A stretch of DNA of 64,000 nt, taken from assembly GCA_012518275.1 (NCBI GenBank), contig JAAYSS010000047.1, positions 19,058 to 83,057 of the forward strand. Reading direction: 5' to 3'. A program made the position numbers and the translations under genes. How positions within the stretch are numbered: position 1 is the first letter of the stretch; the number at the start of each line of letters is the position of its first letter. Source of the stretch: Bacteroidales bacterium (GTDB lineage Bacteria > Bacteroidota > Bacteroidia > Bacteroidales > Paludibacteraceae). Shown here piece by piece: positions 11,180-21,119 of the stretch. The notes beneath the pieces are model-generated. The model did not search any database and was not told where the DNA came from. It saw only the letters and a list, made by a program, of their open reading frames with translations.

Positions 11180-12163
11180 ATGGAGTACAAAATTAATTGC
11201 ATCGGTATTTTAACCTCCGGAGGTGATGCTCCCGGAATGAATGCAGCCATTCGTTCAGTAACGAGGACTGCTATTTTTAATGGAATTCGTGTAAAAGCCA
11301 TTTATCGTGGGTTCAGAGGGCTGATAACAGGAGAGATTAAAGAATTTCAAACTCAAAACGTAAGTAATATAATACAAAAAGGAGGTACAATCCTGAAAAC
11401 AGCCCGCTGTGATGAGTTCAGATCCTCCGAAGGAAGAAAGATTGCCTACGAACGAATGAAAGAAGAGGAAATAGAAGCTTTAATTGTAATTGGAGGCGAT
11501 GGCTCTTTCACCGGAGCTCGAATTTTCGCCCAAGAGTTTAACATTCCAATCGTAGGAATTCCAGGAACAATTGACAACGATTTATTCGGTACAGATGCCA
11601 CATTAGGCTATGATACGGCACTAAACACTATCACGCAAGCCGTAGACAAAATTCGCGACACAGCATCTTCACACGAACGTCTGTTTTTTATTGAAGTTAT
11701 GGGACGTGATGCCGGATTCCTTGCATTGAATAGTGCTGTTGCTTCTGGCGCTGAAGCAGCCATTGTGCCAGAATTAGAAACAAAAGTTGACCAACTTGCT
11801 GAGCTAATTAAAAACGGATTCCGCAAGTCTAAAAACAGCAGCATAGTAATTGTTGCAGAAAGTGAAATTACCGGTGGTGCCAACGGCCTTGCCGAACGGA
11901 TGCGCATAGAATATCCTGAATATGATGTACGGGTTACAATACTCGGACACATTCAGCGTGGAGGCTCCCCTACGGCGTACGATCGCATTTTAGCCAGCCG
12001 AATGGGAGTAGCAGCCATTGATGCATTGCTTGATGAACAGCGTAATATTATGATTGGAATTGTAGATAATGAAATAGTCCACGTACCGTTTACAAAAGCA
12101 ATTAAGCATGACAAACCGCTTGACGACAAATTAATGGGTGTGTTGCATATTTTGTCTATTTAG
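11180..12163 (+). CDS. pfkA: 6-phosphofructokinase, ATP-type motifs
   Basis: [58 protein letters not shown]. Confidence 0.94.
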   Translation: MEYKINCIGILTSGGDAPGMNAAIRSVTRTAIFNGIRVKAIYRGFRGLITGEIKEFQTQNVSNIIQKGGTILKTARCDEFRSSEGRKIAYERMKEEEIEALIVIGGDGSFTGARIFAQEFNIPIVGIPGTIDNDLFGTDATLGYDTALNTITQAVDKIRDTASSHERLFFIEVMGRDAGFLALNSAVASGAEAAIVPELETKVDQLAELIKNGFRKSKNSSIVIVAESEITGGANGLAERMRIEYPEYDVRVTILGHIQRGGSPTAYDRILASRMGVAAIDALLDEQRNIMIGIVDNEIVHVPFTKAIKHDKPLDDKLMGVLHILSI

Positions 12164-12345
12164 TGGTGAGCAGTTTGCAATAAGCGGTACACCATTTAAC
12201 CAATCAGCAAGATTGGACATATTAAAACCTTGGATTTTAGATGTTTTTGACAGAAAAACACCGACCGATAATTTACCTTAAAATACCAATATGTTTTTTA
12301 ACCCAACAAAATTTTTGAGAAATATTAATTTAAAATTGAATTATA

Positions 12346-12822
12346 ATGCAAGAAAAATCTGTTCTATTTGTTTGCTTGGGAAATATCTGCCGTTCGCCAA
12401 TGGCTCAAACAATTTTTGAAAAAATAGTTGAAGACAAAGGAGCTGCGGATAAATTTGAGATTGATTCTGCTGGTCTTGGCGACTGGCACACGGGCAACAA
12501 AGCCGACCCGCGTATGCGTTCGCACGCTGAAAAGCGTGGCTACACCATCACCCACAGAGCACGACAAGTACAAAAAAATGATTTCAATAAATTTGACTAC
12601 ATTGTCGGAATGGACGAGCAAAATATTCGGGAACTGAACAACTTAGCAACATCAGATGAACATCGCAACAAAATTCTCCGTATGCGTGATTTTTTAACTC
12701 AATTTGATTCAGACATAATTCCTGATCCTTACTACGGAGATGCTGAAGATTTCGAATACGTAATCGATTTGCTTGAAGATAGTTGTGAAAATTTTTATGA
12801 TTTTATTTCAAAAGAAAGCTGA
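12346..12822 (+). CDS. Low molecular weight protein-tyrosine-phosphatase
   Basis: VLFVCLGNICRSPMAQ; C-terminal IPDPYYGD. Confidence 0.93.
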   Translation: MQEKSVLFVCLGNICRSPMAQTIFEKIVEDKGAADKFEIDSAGLGDWHTGNKADPRMRSHAEKRGYTITHRARQVQKNDFNKFDYIVGMDEQNIRELNNLATSDEHRNKILRMRDFLTQFDSDIIPDPYYGDAEDFEYVIDLLEDSCENFYDFISKES

Positions 12823-12897
12823 ATATTTAAATAATGGCTTATTTTTTGTAGAGATAATATTTAGTCAAAAACAATAACATTAAAAAAATAATAAATA

Positions 12898-13650
12898 ATG
12901 AAAAAGTTAATTTTACCATTACTCCTTTTAGGTGTAATTTTCAGTTCTTGTAAAAAAGAAGAACCTCTCGGAAGTGTAAAGCTAGACCCAGCAACAGCTA
13001 ATATGACTTATGGAACTAAACTGTCATTAACCCCAAAATATGAACCGGGTCAAGCAGAATCTTTAACTTATGAATGGTCATCAAGCGCCGATTCAATTGT
13101 TTCTGTAAGAGCAGGGCAAGGTGGACTTGGTGAAGCGCAAGCTTTAAGAGTGGGTGATGCTATCATTTATTTGAAAGGATACAAAAGTGGCGATAAAGAC
13201 AAAAAAATATTATTGACAGCTACTTGTAAAATTTCAGTAACACCTCGAACTGCAATTTTTGGAGTTCCACATTTCAAAAAAGGAGAAAGTAAAACTACCC
13301 TTACTAGCTTAGGGGTTGGTACTATGGATAATGACCAATCTACCGATAAGCTTTTGGTGTATACACGTACTCCTGATGCGGTAAACGGAGTTGATAAAAT
13401 CATTTTTGAACTGGATGACAGTAATAAATTAGTAGCAACTTATGCTTACCTTCAAGACACTCCTAACAACAGAGAAAAAGCGACTCAATACATTGAAGAA
13501 CGTTTCAAATATACAGGAAAAACAGTTGGTTCGCTAACTCTCTATGATGCAGGTGTTAGCTCTATGTATGCTTCAGGTACTATGGCTGCACTATTTTTAG
13601 GTACTGATCCAGGAAATGGTATTCCGGGATTAGGAATTAAATTTTGGTAA
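12898..13650 (+). CDS. Lipoprotein of unknown function (possible Ig-like N-terminal region)
   Basis: Lipobox LLGVIFSSCKKEE; Ig-like pattern KLDPATANMTYGTKLSLTPKYEP. Confidence 0.65.
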   Translation: MKKLILPLLLLGVIFSSCKKEEPLGSVKLDPATANMTYGTKLSLTPKYEPGQAESLTYEWSSSADSIVSVRAGQGGLGEAQALRVGDAIIYLKGYKSGDKDKKILLTATCKISVTPRTAIFGVPHFKKGESKTTLTSLGVGTMDNDQSTDKLLVYTRTPDAVNGVDKIIFELDDSNKLVATYAYLQDTPNNREKATQYIEERFKYTGKTVGSLTLYDAGVSSMYASGTMAALFLGTDPGNGIPGLGIKFW

Positions 13651-13670
13651 ACTTTTTAACAAACAAAATA

Positions 13671-13706
13671 AAAAAACCGTCAAGTTTTCCTGACGGTTTT
13701 TTGTTT
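13671..13706 (+). terminator. Rho-independent terminator between convergent genes
   Basis: aaaaaaccgtcaagttttcctgacggttttttgtttt hairpin plus T-run. Confidence 0.8.
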
Positions 13707-13726
13707 TATAACGTAATTTGAATTAT

Positions 13727-15703
13727 CTATTTCTTATATTCAACAAAAGCTTCAATGGCTTCGTATGATGCTAGTCCTAAATCACTATACAGTTTTGCTG
13801 TCGCTTGGTTTCGATCTTCGGCTCGTTGCCAAAACAGGCGTTCATCGTCACCTAAGAAAGGAGCGCTCTCCATCTGTGACTGGTGTTTTAAAATTGAATT
13901 ACGCTTACGACGAAGCTCTTCCGGACTAATTGGAACAGCCATTTCAATATGGTCTATTTCCCACTCGGCCCAAGCTCCGCGGTACATCCACACACGACAA
14001 TCTTTCATCCATTCTTCATTGAGTAATTCATGAAATGCTGCCAAGAATGCATTCAAACACACTTTGTGCGTTCCATGAGGATCGGCTAAGTCACCGGCAA
14101 CAAATATTTGATGCGGTTTGATGGCTTGCAATAAATCCATAATTATTTTCACATCCTTTTCTGTCAATTTACCTTTTTTGATTGTTCCTGTTTCATAAAA
14201 AGGTAAATCTAAATGATGCACATTTTCTGCCGGAACAGAATTATACCTACATGCCGCACGAGCTTCTTCCCGTCTAATTCGTCCTTTCAAATAACGGACA
14301 TCTTCTGTATCAATATCGCCTTTTTGTTTTTCTTCAGTCAAGAATCGATACATATCAAGATACTTTTCTTTCAACTTTCCATCTGACGGGTCAAAACGTT
14401 CTAATACATTTGCCATCAGAGCAATGTAACGGATGGCTTCATCATCTCCAACAGCAATATTCCCTGACGTTTGGTAGGCTACATGTACGTCATGACCTTG
14501 CTCCACTAATCGCTGAAAAGTTCCCCCCATCGAAATCACGTCATCATCAGGATGCGGACTGAAAATAATAATCCGTTTGGGGTATGGGAGAGCACGTTCA
14601 GGACGATTACTATCATCAGCATTAGGCTTTCCGCCGGGCCAACCTGTAATGGTATGTTGTAAATCATTGAATATTTTAATATTAACATTATACGCAGAGC
14701 CGTAAAGAGCAAGCAGCTCATTGAGGCCATTCTGATTATAATCTTTATTGGTAAGTTTTAAAATCGGCTTTCCTGTAACTTGACAAAGCCACACAATCGC
14801 CCTGCGAATTAATGTGTCGGTCCAATCGCATGAACCAACTAACCAAGGATGGCTGATTCGAGTAAGGTGTTGAGCAGACGTCAAATCTAAAACAACATGA
14901 GCATTTTTGTGAAGTTGCAAAAATGATGCCGGTACTGCATCGCAAGCTTTCTTCTCAATAATTTGACTCACAATAGTCGACTTGGCTTCACCCCAAACCA
15001 CCAACGTCACTCTCTTAGCTGAAATAATTGTTGACAACCCCATGGTAAGAGCACTCACAGGCACATCTTCAGCTGATACGTAAAACTGCTGTAAATCTGC
15101 TCTTGACTGATCATCAAGAAGCATAAGGCGTGTTGTAGAACTTGGTTGTGACCCCGGCTCATTATAAGCGATGTTTCCTACTTTTCCAACCGATACAAGT
15201 ACATAGTCCAAACCGCCTAATTTTTCTATTTCCTGTTCATAGTCATCAGCAAACTCAACAACTTTATCTACTTTTACATTTTCAAAAGTGAAAAAATTCT
15301 TCTTCGGCAAGTCTACCTTGTCTATGAGATATTCCCGAAGTAGTTTCGAGTTTGAGTGTTCATTCTTTTTCAACGGATAAAATTCTGTCACATTAAAAAC
15401 AAACACATTTTTGAAGGATAATCCTTCTTCGCGGTGCATACGAACAAGCTCTTGATAAACTCTGAGAGGCGAAGAACCACCGGAAAGCCCTAACACACAA
15501 TGAGCTTTTGCTTTTTGCTTGGAAAGAATCAATGCAGCAATTTCTTTTGCAACGGCCTTCGAACCTTCTTCTTCGGTTTCATAAATGTCAGCCTTCATTT
15601 TTTCAAATCGAGATTGCCGAGTTGCTTCTAAAACATTCTCAGGACGATAATAACGCCGTGGAATTCGTTCCAACGTAATTTTTGAACTTAAATCGAAATT
15701 CAT
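13727..15703 (-). CDS. NagB-like (glucosamine-6-phosphate deaminase-like) domain fused to PIG-L/LmbE deacetylase
   Basis: NagB-like GLSGGSSPLRVYQELVRMHREEGLSFKNVFVFNVTEF...GNIAYNEPGS; C-terminal LmbE motifs IIIFSPHPDDDVISMGG and DPHGTHKVC. Confidence 0.9.
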   Translation of the reverse strand: MNFDLSSKITLERIPRRYYRPENVLEATRQSRFEKMKADIYETEEEGSKAVAKEIAALILSKQKAKAHCVLGLSGGSSPLRVYQELVRMHREEGLSFKNVFVFNVTEFYPLKKNEHSNSKLLREYLIDKVDLPKKNFFTFENVKVDKVVEFADDYEQEIEKLGGLDYVLVSVGKVGNIAYNEPGSQPSSTTRLMLLDDQSRADLQQFYVSAEDVPVSALTMGLSTIISAKRVTLVVWGEAKSTIVSQIIEKKACDAVPASFLQLHKNAHVVLDLTSAQHLTRISHPWLVGSCDWTDTLIRRAIVWLCQVTGKPILKLTNKDYNQNGLNELLALYGSAYNVNIKIFNDLQHTITGWPGGKPNADDSNRPERALPYPKRIIIFSPHPDDDVISMGGTFQRLVEQGHDVHVAYQTSGNIAVGDDEAIRYIALMANVLERFDPSDGKLKEKYLDMYRFLTEEKQKGDIDTEDVRYLKGRIRREEARAACRYNSVPAENVHHLDLPFYETGTIKKGKLTEKDVKIIMDLLQAIKPHQIFVAGDLADPHGTHKVCLNAFLAAFHELLNEEWMKDCRVWMYRGAWAEWEIDHIEMAVPISPEELRRKRNSILKHQSQMESAPFLGDDERLFWQRAEDRNQATAKLYSDLGLASYEAIEAFVEYKK

Positions 15704-15898
15704 AGTTATTTTTGTATAATTATATATTAAGCTACAAAGTTAACTAAAATTCAGCAAAGGTTCATTTAAAATTTGATTACATTTTTGTAAAATCAAATTA
15801 TGTAAGTTTAATTATAAGTTTAACTAAACTCGGCACGGTTTATGAATTATGAATGATGTTCAATCCAAAATCATTTTTAACCATTAAACTTTTGTTAA

Positions 15899-16237
15899 AT
15901 GAACAATTCTGAAAAAACTTACAATGCTGTTCTTGATACGGAACCAAGAGCTCAGCAAGCGGAAAAAGAACTGACTGTGCCTTCGCTTCCGTTTTGCATT
16001 TTAATGGATGCCGTGGGAATGGCGAGCTACATGTTTCCAGGCATTGGTGAGACGTTTGACGTGGTGTGGGCGCCTATTTCCGGATTTATTTTTATGAAAT
16101 CGTTTGGCGGAATGACCGGTAAAATTGGTGGTTTGATTGCGATGGTAGAAGAAGCCGCGCCGTTTATAGACGTTATCCCGACGTTTACAATTGGACATTT
16201 TTATGTCAAGCATCAGATGAGAAAAAATAAAAAATAA
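15899..16237 (+). CDS. Small conserved membrane protein, unknown function
   Basis: 112 aa, hydrophobic segments (FCILMDAVGMASYMFPGIGETFDVVWAPISGFIFMKSFGG). Confidence 0.6.
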   Translation: MNNSEKTYNAVLDTEPRAQQAEKELTVPSLPFCILMDAVGMASYMFPGIGETFDVVWAPISGFIFMKSFGGMTGKIGGLIAMVEEAAPFIDVIPTFTIGHFYVKHQMRKNKK

Positions 16238-16320
16238 TAGAAACTATTTTACCTTCGAAAACCCAGTTGGCTGTTCTTAATAGTTGTTGGCTGGGTTTGT
16301 TTTTGCTTGAGGGAAAGGTT

Positions 16321-17445
16321 TTACACATACATCAAATCAACGATGATTTTATCTGAAATTAGGATGCCTTCGGAAGTTAAACGAAGGAAGTTGTTGGTTA
16401 TGTGCAATTTGTGATTTTCAATGTATTTAGCTGCTGATTGAATGCAGTAATCATGCATTTTTTCGCCAAATTGATTCTTGACTGCATCAAGATTTATTCC
16501 TTCAATTGTTCTTAGCGAAACCATTACGAAGTCGTTGTATTTATCTTTTTCTGAAAGGATTTCTTTCTCGAAGTAACTTTTTCCGTTTGTAATGTTTCGA
16601 CAATAATTTTCTACAGATGAGATGTTCCATTGGCGTGAATGGATGTTGTACGAATGTGCCGACGGGCCAATTCCGATGTAAGGTGTTTGTGTCCAATAAG
16701 ATGAGTTGTGTTTTGAGCGAAATCCGGGTTTTGAAAAATTGGATATTTCATATTGTTCAAAACCGTTTTTAGCACATATTTTCATCAGATAGTCATACAT
16801 TTCCACAGAGAGTTCATCATCTGCGGGAGCTGTTTTTCCGGCTTTCATTTGCTTCCAAAGTGGGGTGTTTTCTTCATATATCAACCCGTAAGCAGATATG
16901 TGCTGAACATTTAACGTCATTGCCTTGTTTAACTGTTTTTTCCAAGATTCGAGATTTTGACCCGGAAGTCCGAAAATCAGGTCAATGCTGATGTTCTCAA
17001 AACCAGCTTTTTGCGCTAACTTTACTGAAAGCAAAGCCGTTTCGGCAGTATGGCGCCGATTGATGGCTCTCAGTTGCTTGTCGTCAAAACTTTGAATGCC
17101 TATGCTTAAGCGGTTTATGCCGATGTTTCTCAAGGTTTTTAAATAATCCAAGGTCAAATCATCCGGATTTGCTTCCAGAGTAATTTCAGCATCATTATCT
17201 ACATCAAAATTTGTATAAATAACTTGCAGAATTGAATTTATATCAACGGTCTTGAGTACGGAAGGTGTCCCCCCACCGAAATAAATTGTAGAGACAACTT
17301 CATCCAAATATCCTTTTCTCTCATTAATTTCTTGAAGCACAGCACGCACCAGTTCATCCTTTCGTGATAAATTCGTAATCGAATAAAAATCGCAATAGAT
17401 GCACTTTGTTTTGCAATAAGGAATGTGTATATAAATTCCTGCCAT
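16321..17445 (-). CDS. hemW: Radical SAM heme chaperone HemW (coproporphyrinogen III oxidase-like)
   Basis: MAGIYIHIPYCKTKCIYCDFYS, STIYFGGGTPS, ISIDLIFGLPGQ. Likely start is the internal MAGIY at 17445 rather than the ORF-track start 17508. Confidence 0.9.
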   Translation of the reverse strand: MAGIYIHIPYCKTKCIYCDFYSITNLSRKDELVRAVLQEINERKGYLDEVVSTIYFGGGTPSVLKTVDINSILQVIYTNFDVDNDAEITLEANPDDLTLDYLKTLRNIGINRLSIGIQSFDDKQLRAINRRHTAETALLSVKLAQKAGFENISIDLIFGLPGQNLESWKKQLNKAMTLNVQHISAYGLIYEENTPLWKQMKAGKTAPADDELSVEMYDYLMKICAKNGFEQYEISNFSKPGFRSKHNSSYWTQTPYIGIGPSAHSYNIHSRQWNISSVENYCRNITNGKSYFEKEILSEKDKYNDFVMVSLRTIEGINLDAVKNQFGEKMHDYCIQSAAKYIENHKLHITNNFLRLTSEGILISDKIIVDLMYV

Positions 17446-17598
17446 TATTTTTGAAATTTGAAACTTGTCCACCGTCTGATGAGATAGAAGTGAACAATCG
17501 TTAATCATGCAAAAATACGACTTGTTGTTCTATTTCACAAAAACAAAAATGAGTCTAAATATCTGTTAAAAAAACTGCAAGAAAAACAATAGAAAACT

Positions 17599-18091
17599 AT
17601 GGCGCAACAAAAAGTAACACAGATTATTCGTGGACAAAAGACCGTTGACGGGGCAGGTATTTGATTAGGAAGAATTTTAGGATTAAGAAATCTTCGAAAT
17701 TTAATCCGTTTTTGATGCTAAATGAATTTAACTCGACTGATTCGAATGAGATTATATCAAAAGCTTTCCCTGGCATCCGCATCGTGGAATTGAAACGGTA
17801 ACGTATCTGCTGAAAGGTGAAATTACACATACCAACAACCTTGAAAATCGTAGAACTATTGGAAGCTTGGCATGTCAATGGATGACTGCCGACTTGAGAA
17901 TTATTCATTAAGAAATGCCACAAGAATCGGAAAGAATATTAGGATGCCAACTTTGGATAAATTTGCCCGCAAAAGATAAAATAACTGACCCTTTCTACCG
18001 TGATATTACAAGTGAAGATATAGAAGTGATAAAAAAGAAAAACAATTATTCTCTATTACTAAAAGACCATTTGTTTAAACTACTTATTTAA
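17599..18091 (+). pseudogene. Degraded, truncated pirin-family pseudogene
   Basis: Frame-hopping translation: MAQQKVTQIIRGQKTVDGAGI*LGRILGLRN... NPFLMLNEFNS..SKAFP / HPHRGIETVTYLLKGEITHTNNLENRRTIGSLACQWMTADLRIIH*EMPQESERILGCQLWINLPAKDK; pirin HPHRGxETVTY and QWMTAG-IIHxEMP motifs, with in-frame stops at 17662 and 17909 and at least one frameshift. Confidence 0.85.
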
Positions 18092-18155
18092 TTTAACGAT
18101 AGTAAAAAAAAGATAGTCCTATGTAACTATCTTTTTACTAATCCATTAAACATTG

Positions 18156-18230
18156 TCGGGGTGGTGGGATTCGAACTCACGACCACCTGCTCCCAAAGCA
18201 GGTGCGCTAACCGGACTGCGCTACACCCCG
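18156..18230 (-). tRNA. tRNA-Pro (TGG)
   Basis: Reverse complement CGGGGTGTAGCGCAGTCCGGTTAGCGCACCTGCTTTGGGAGCAGGTGGTCGTGAGTTCGAATCCCACCACCCCGA; anticodon TGG. Confidence 0.95.
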
Positions 18231-18305
18231 CAATTATTTCAAAAGGACTGCAAAGATAATCTAATTTTTTAATTAAAAAAAATATTTGTGTTTTTTACAA
18301 AAAAA

Positions 18306-18972
18306 TTGTATTTCCGTAGATGCAAGCACTAAATGCAACATTATTACACAAAGATGCAAAAAATAGTTTTTGGGGGGTATCAAAATTTAGTTTTTTCCTT
18401 GGTCTTTTGTTTAATTCATATTGTACTTATTTGATGTCCTGCTTATTATATGTATCCAAAGATTCTTTTTAGGTATTTATTGTCTAATCAATTTATTGGT
18501 ATATTCATTCAAACCTCTTTCCCATGAAGCATACGAGTGGGCAAAGTAAAACTCAGTGTCAAAAATTCGTGCGATATATTTACGTTCAGCAAATTCGGAA
18601 CCGTTGTCTGCCGTTATGATGTGCACTACATCTTTGAACGGGAGTAATAGTCTGACTAATTCACGTGCCGGTGACTTGGCTTTTCTTCCCTGTTCGAGTT
18701 TCTCGGCAATCAAAAAGCCGGTTTTTCGTTCAACAATAATCAATATCCTCCTTTGTTTTCTTTACCAACAATGGTTCCACTTCCCAGTCTTCCAGACGTG
18801 CTCTCTTATCAACTATATCGGGTCGCAGTTCTATGCTTATCTTATCCTTTATAATCGTCGATTCACTTCCTATCGGTCGTTTCCGATGTTTCAACTTTAT
18901 GACGCAGATGTTTATAAAGCGTCCTTCCAGAATACTTTTACTTTGTGTTACATTTACTAATTGAACTTACAA
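18306..18972 (-). mobile_element. IS30-family relic 1, internally deleted, keeping part of the C-terminal catalytic region
   Basis: Minus-strand ORF 18477-18743 with VERKTGFLIAEKLEQGRKAKSP...ADNGSEFAERKYIA...NEYTNKLIRQ; imperfect terminal inverted repeats (left TTGTA...ACTAAATGCAACA; right, reverse complemented, TTGTAAGTTCAATTAGTAAATGCAACA). Confidence 0.85.
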
Positions 18973-19003
18973 AAATCACAAAAATGTAAATTTGCCTATG
19001 AAA

Positions 19004-19036
19004 ATTTTGTGAAATTTATTTAATTGTCTATCTTTG
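19004..19036 (+). promoter_or_regulatory. Bacteroidetes-type promoter for tRNA-Met
   Basis: TTTG at 19006-19009, 19-nt spacer, TATCTTTG at 19029-19036; matches the -33 TTTG / -7 TAnnTTTG consensus. Confidence 0.7.
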
Positions 19037-19060
19037 CACCCACAAATTTTTGAAAAGAAT

Positions 19061-19134
19061 GGCGAGATAGCTCAGATGGTTAGAGCGCGTGATTCATAAT
19101 CACGAGGTCCCGAGTTCAATTCTCGGTCTCGCTA
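19061..19134 (+). tRNA. tRNA-Met (CAT)
   Basis: GGCGAGATAGCTCAGATGGTTAGAGCGCGTGATTCATAATCACGAGGTCCCGAGTTCAATTCTCGGTCTCGCTA; anticodon CAT. Confidence 0.95.
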
Positions 19135-19240
19135 CATTGAAAACCAGAGAGTAACACCCATTTTGTGATTCTCTGGTTTTTTAATTTTCAAATAATTGTC
19201 AAACATATAAAACTTTAATTTTCTTCAAAAATATACTTTC

Positions 19241-20021
19241 TGTATAATAAGCGTAGATTTAAGTACTAAATGCAACATTATTATGCAAAGATGAAAAAAT
19301 ATCTTTTGGGGGGTATCAAAATTTAGTTTTTTCTCAGTCTTTTATTTAATTCATATTGTACTTGTTTGATGTCCTGCATCGCTTTCTTTACCGACAATGG
19401 CGCCTACTTACCTGTCTCCCAAACGTGCTTTCTCATCAACTATATCAGGTCGCAGTTCTATGATTATCTTATCCTTAATAATCGTCGGTTCACTTCCTGT
19501 CGGTCGTTTCCAATGTTTTAACCTATAACGCAAATGTTTATAAACGTCCCGCCCCAAAGCTTTGTCTTCCTGAATATACTGAAATATAGTTTCGTGAGAA
19601 ACCATATCTATGTTATTTTTCTTGCAATAGCCGACTATTTGCTCGGGCGACCACTTTTTCTTTAAATGCTCTTCGATAAATTCTCGTTTTTGCCTTGTAA
19701 AGGTACGTCTTCGATGGAAACGCTGTTTACGAAAATCGGCTTTCCTCTGAGCTGTCTTGTAATTGTAAACACCCCGTTTATCAGAGCTGTTTCGTTTAAT
19801 TTCACGTGAGATTACTGATCTGTCCTTACCTATTGTCTTGGCAATAAAACTTTGACTGTAGCCTTGCTTGAATAACACAGAAATTGTGTACCTTTGTTCT
19901 CGGGTTAAATGTTTTTTCTTTTTCATAACAACACAAAAGTAAGATTTTTGACCTAATTTTGGCGGGCATGCCACGCCAGAATGCTTTTATTTTGTGTTGC
20001 ATTTACTAATTGAACTTACAA
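19241..20021 (-). mobile_element. IS30-family relic 2, internally deleted, keeping the N-terminal HTH region
   Basis: Minus-strand ORF 19408-19974: MKKKKHLTREQRYTISVLFKQGYSQSFIAKTIGKDRSVISREIKRNSS...WSPEQIVGYCKKNNIDMVSHETIFQYI. Ends nearly identical to relic 1. Confidence 0.88.
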
Positions 20022-20122
20022 TAGTTTATTTATTAACAATAATCAAATTATTTAATTTAAAATTCACATTATTTTCAGTACTTTTGTAGAAAATTTATCA
20101 CCCCTTAATTTTTACGAAAATT

Positions 20123-21067
20123 ATGTCAGATGCAGCTACTTTATTTAAAGTATTTTCTGGTACAAAAAATCGCGATTTAGCAGAAAAAATTTGTGAGAGT
20201 TTAAACTGGCCACTTGGGCGAATGAACATTGAACACTTTTCCGATGGTGAATTTGCCGTTTCCTATGAAGAATCTATCCGCGGACAATACATTTACCTTG
20301 TCCAATCCACATTCCCGAATTCTGATAATTTAATGGAGCTTTTGCTGATGATTGACGCCGCCAAACGTGCATCAGCTTACAAGGTTATTGCCGTAATTCC
20401 TTATTTCGGATGGGCAAGGCAAGATAGGAAAGACAAGCCGCGTGTGTCTATCGGAGCAAAATTAGTTGCCGATATGCTTACAGTAGCAGGCGTTGATAGG
20501 GTAATCACAATGGATTTGCATGCCGATCAGATTCAAGGTTTTTTCAATATTCCGCTTGATCATTTATATGCATCTACCATTTTTATTCCTTACCTTAAAG
20601 CGCTCAAATTGGACAATTTAGTAATTGCGTCACCTGACGTTGGTGGCTCAAAAAGAGCAAGTTCTTACTCCAAGCACTTAGAAGTTCCAATGGTTCTCTG
20701 TCACAAAACTCGTGAAAAAGCGAATGTTGTTGGCGAAATGCGAATAATTGGCGATGTGGAAGGTAAAAATGTAGTCATTGTTGATGATATGGCCGATACT
20801 GCAGGCACACTTTGTAAAGCTTCAAACCTTATGAAGGAAAAGGGTGCAAAAAGTGTAAGAGCCATGGTATCACACGGGATAATGTCAGGCAATGCAGCAC
20901 AAAATGTAATGAATTCAGCACTGACTGAGATTGTTTTCACCGATTCCATTCCCTACGATCGCAGTAAGTGTCCGAAAGTTAAAGTGTTGAGTATAGCTGA
21001 TATGTTTGCTGAGACTATTCGACGTGTTCAAGAACACAAATCCATCAGTGAACTGTATTTGCTATAA
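20123..21067 (+). CDS. prs: Ribose-phosphate pyrophosphokinase
   Basis: IRGQYIYLVQSTFPNSDNLMELLLMIDAAKRASA, DRVITMDLHADQIQGFF, VVIVDDMADTAGTL. Confidence 0.95.
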   Translation: MSDAATLFKVFSGTKNRDLAEKICESLNWPLGRMNIEHFSDGEFAVSYEESIRGQYIYLVQSTFPNSDNLMELLLMIDAAKRASAYKVIAVIPYFGWARQDRKDKPRVSIGAKLVADMLTVAGVDRVITMDLHADQIQGFFNIPLDHLYASTIFIPYLKALKLDNLVIASPDVGGSKRASSYSKHLEVPMVLCHKTREKANVVGEMRIIGDVEGKNVVIVDDMADTAGTLCKASNLMKEKGAKSVRAMVSHGIMSGNAAQNVMNSALTEIVFTDSIPYDRSKCPKVKVLSIADMFAETIRRVQEHKSISELYLL

Positions 21068-21080
21068 TGAAAAACTAATT

Positions 21081-21119
21081 TAAGGGCATTCAAAAAATCT
21101 TGAATGCCCCTTTTTTTAT
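21081..21119 (+). terminator. Rho-independent terminator after prs
   Basis: gggcattcaaaaaatcttgaatgcccctttttttatt. Confidence 0.8.

Noticed and set aside
11608-11952. 114-aa minus-strand ORF
   Set aside because: Antisense to pfkA, which has complete catalytic motifs.
17624-17923. 99-aa minus-strand ORF
   Set aside because: Antisense to the clear pirin pseudogene; no recognisable motifs.
18556-18960. 134-aa plus-strand ORF
   Set aside because: Antisense to IS30 relic 1.
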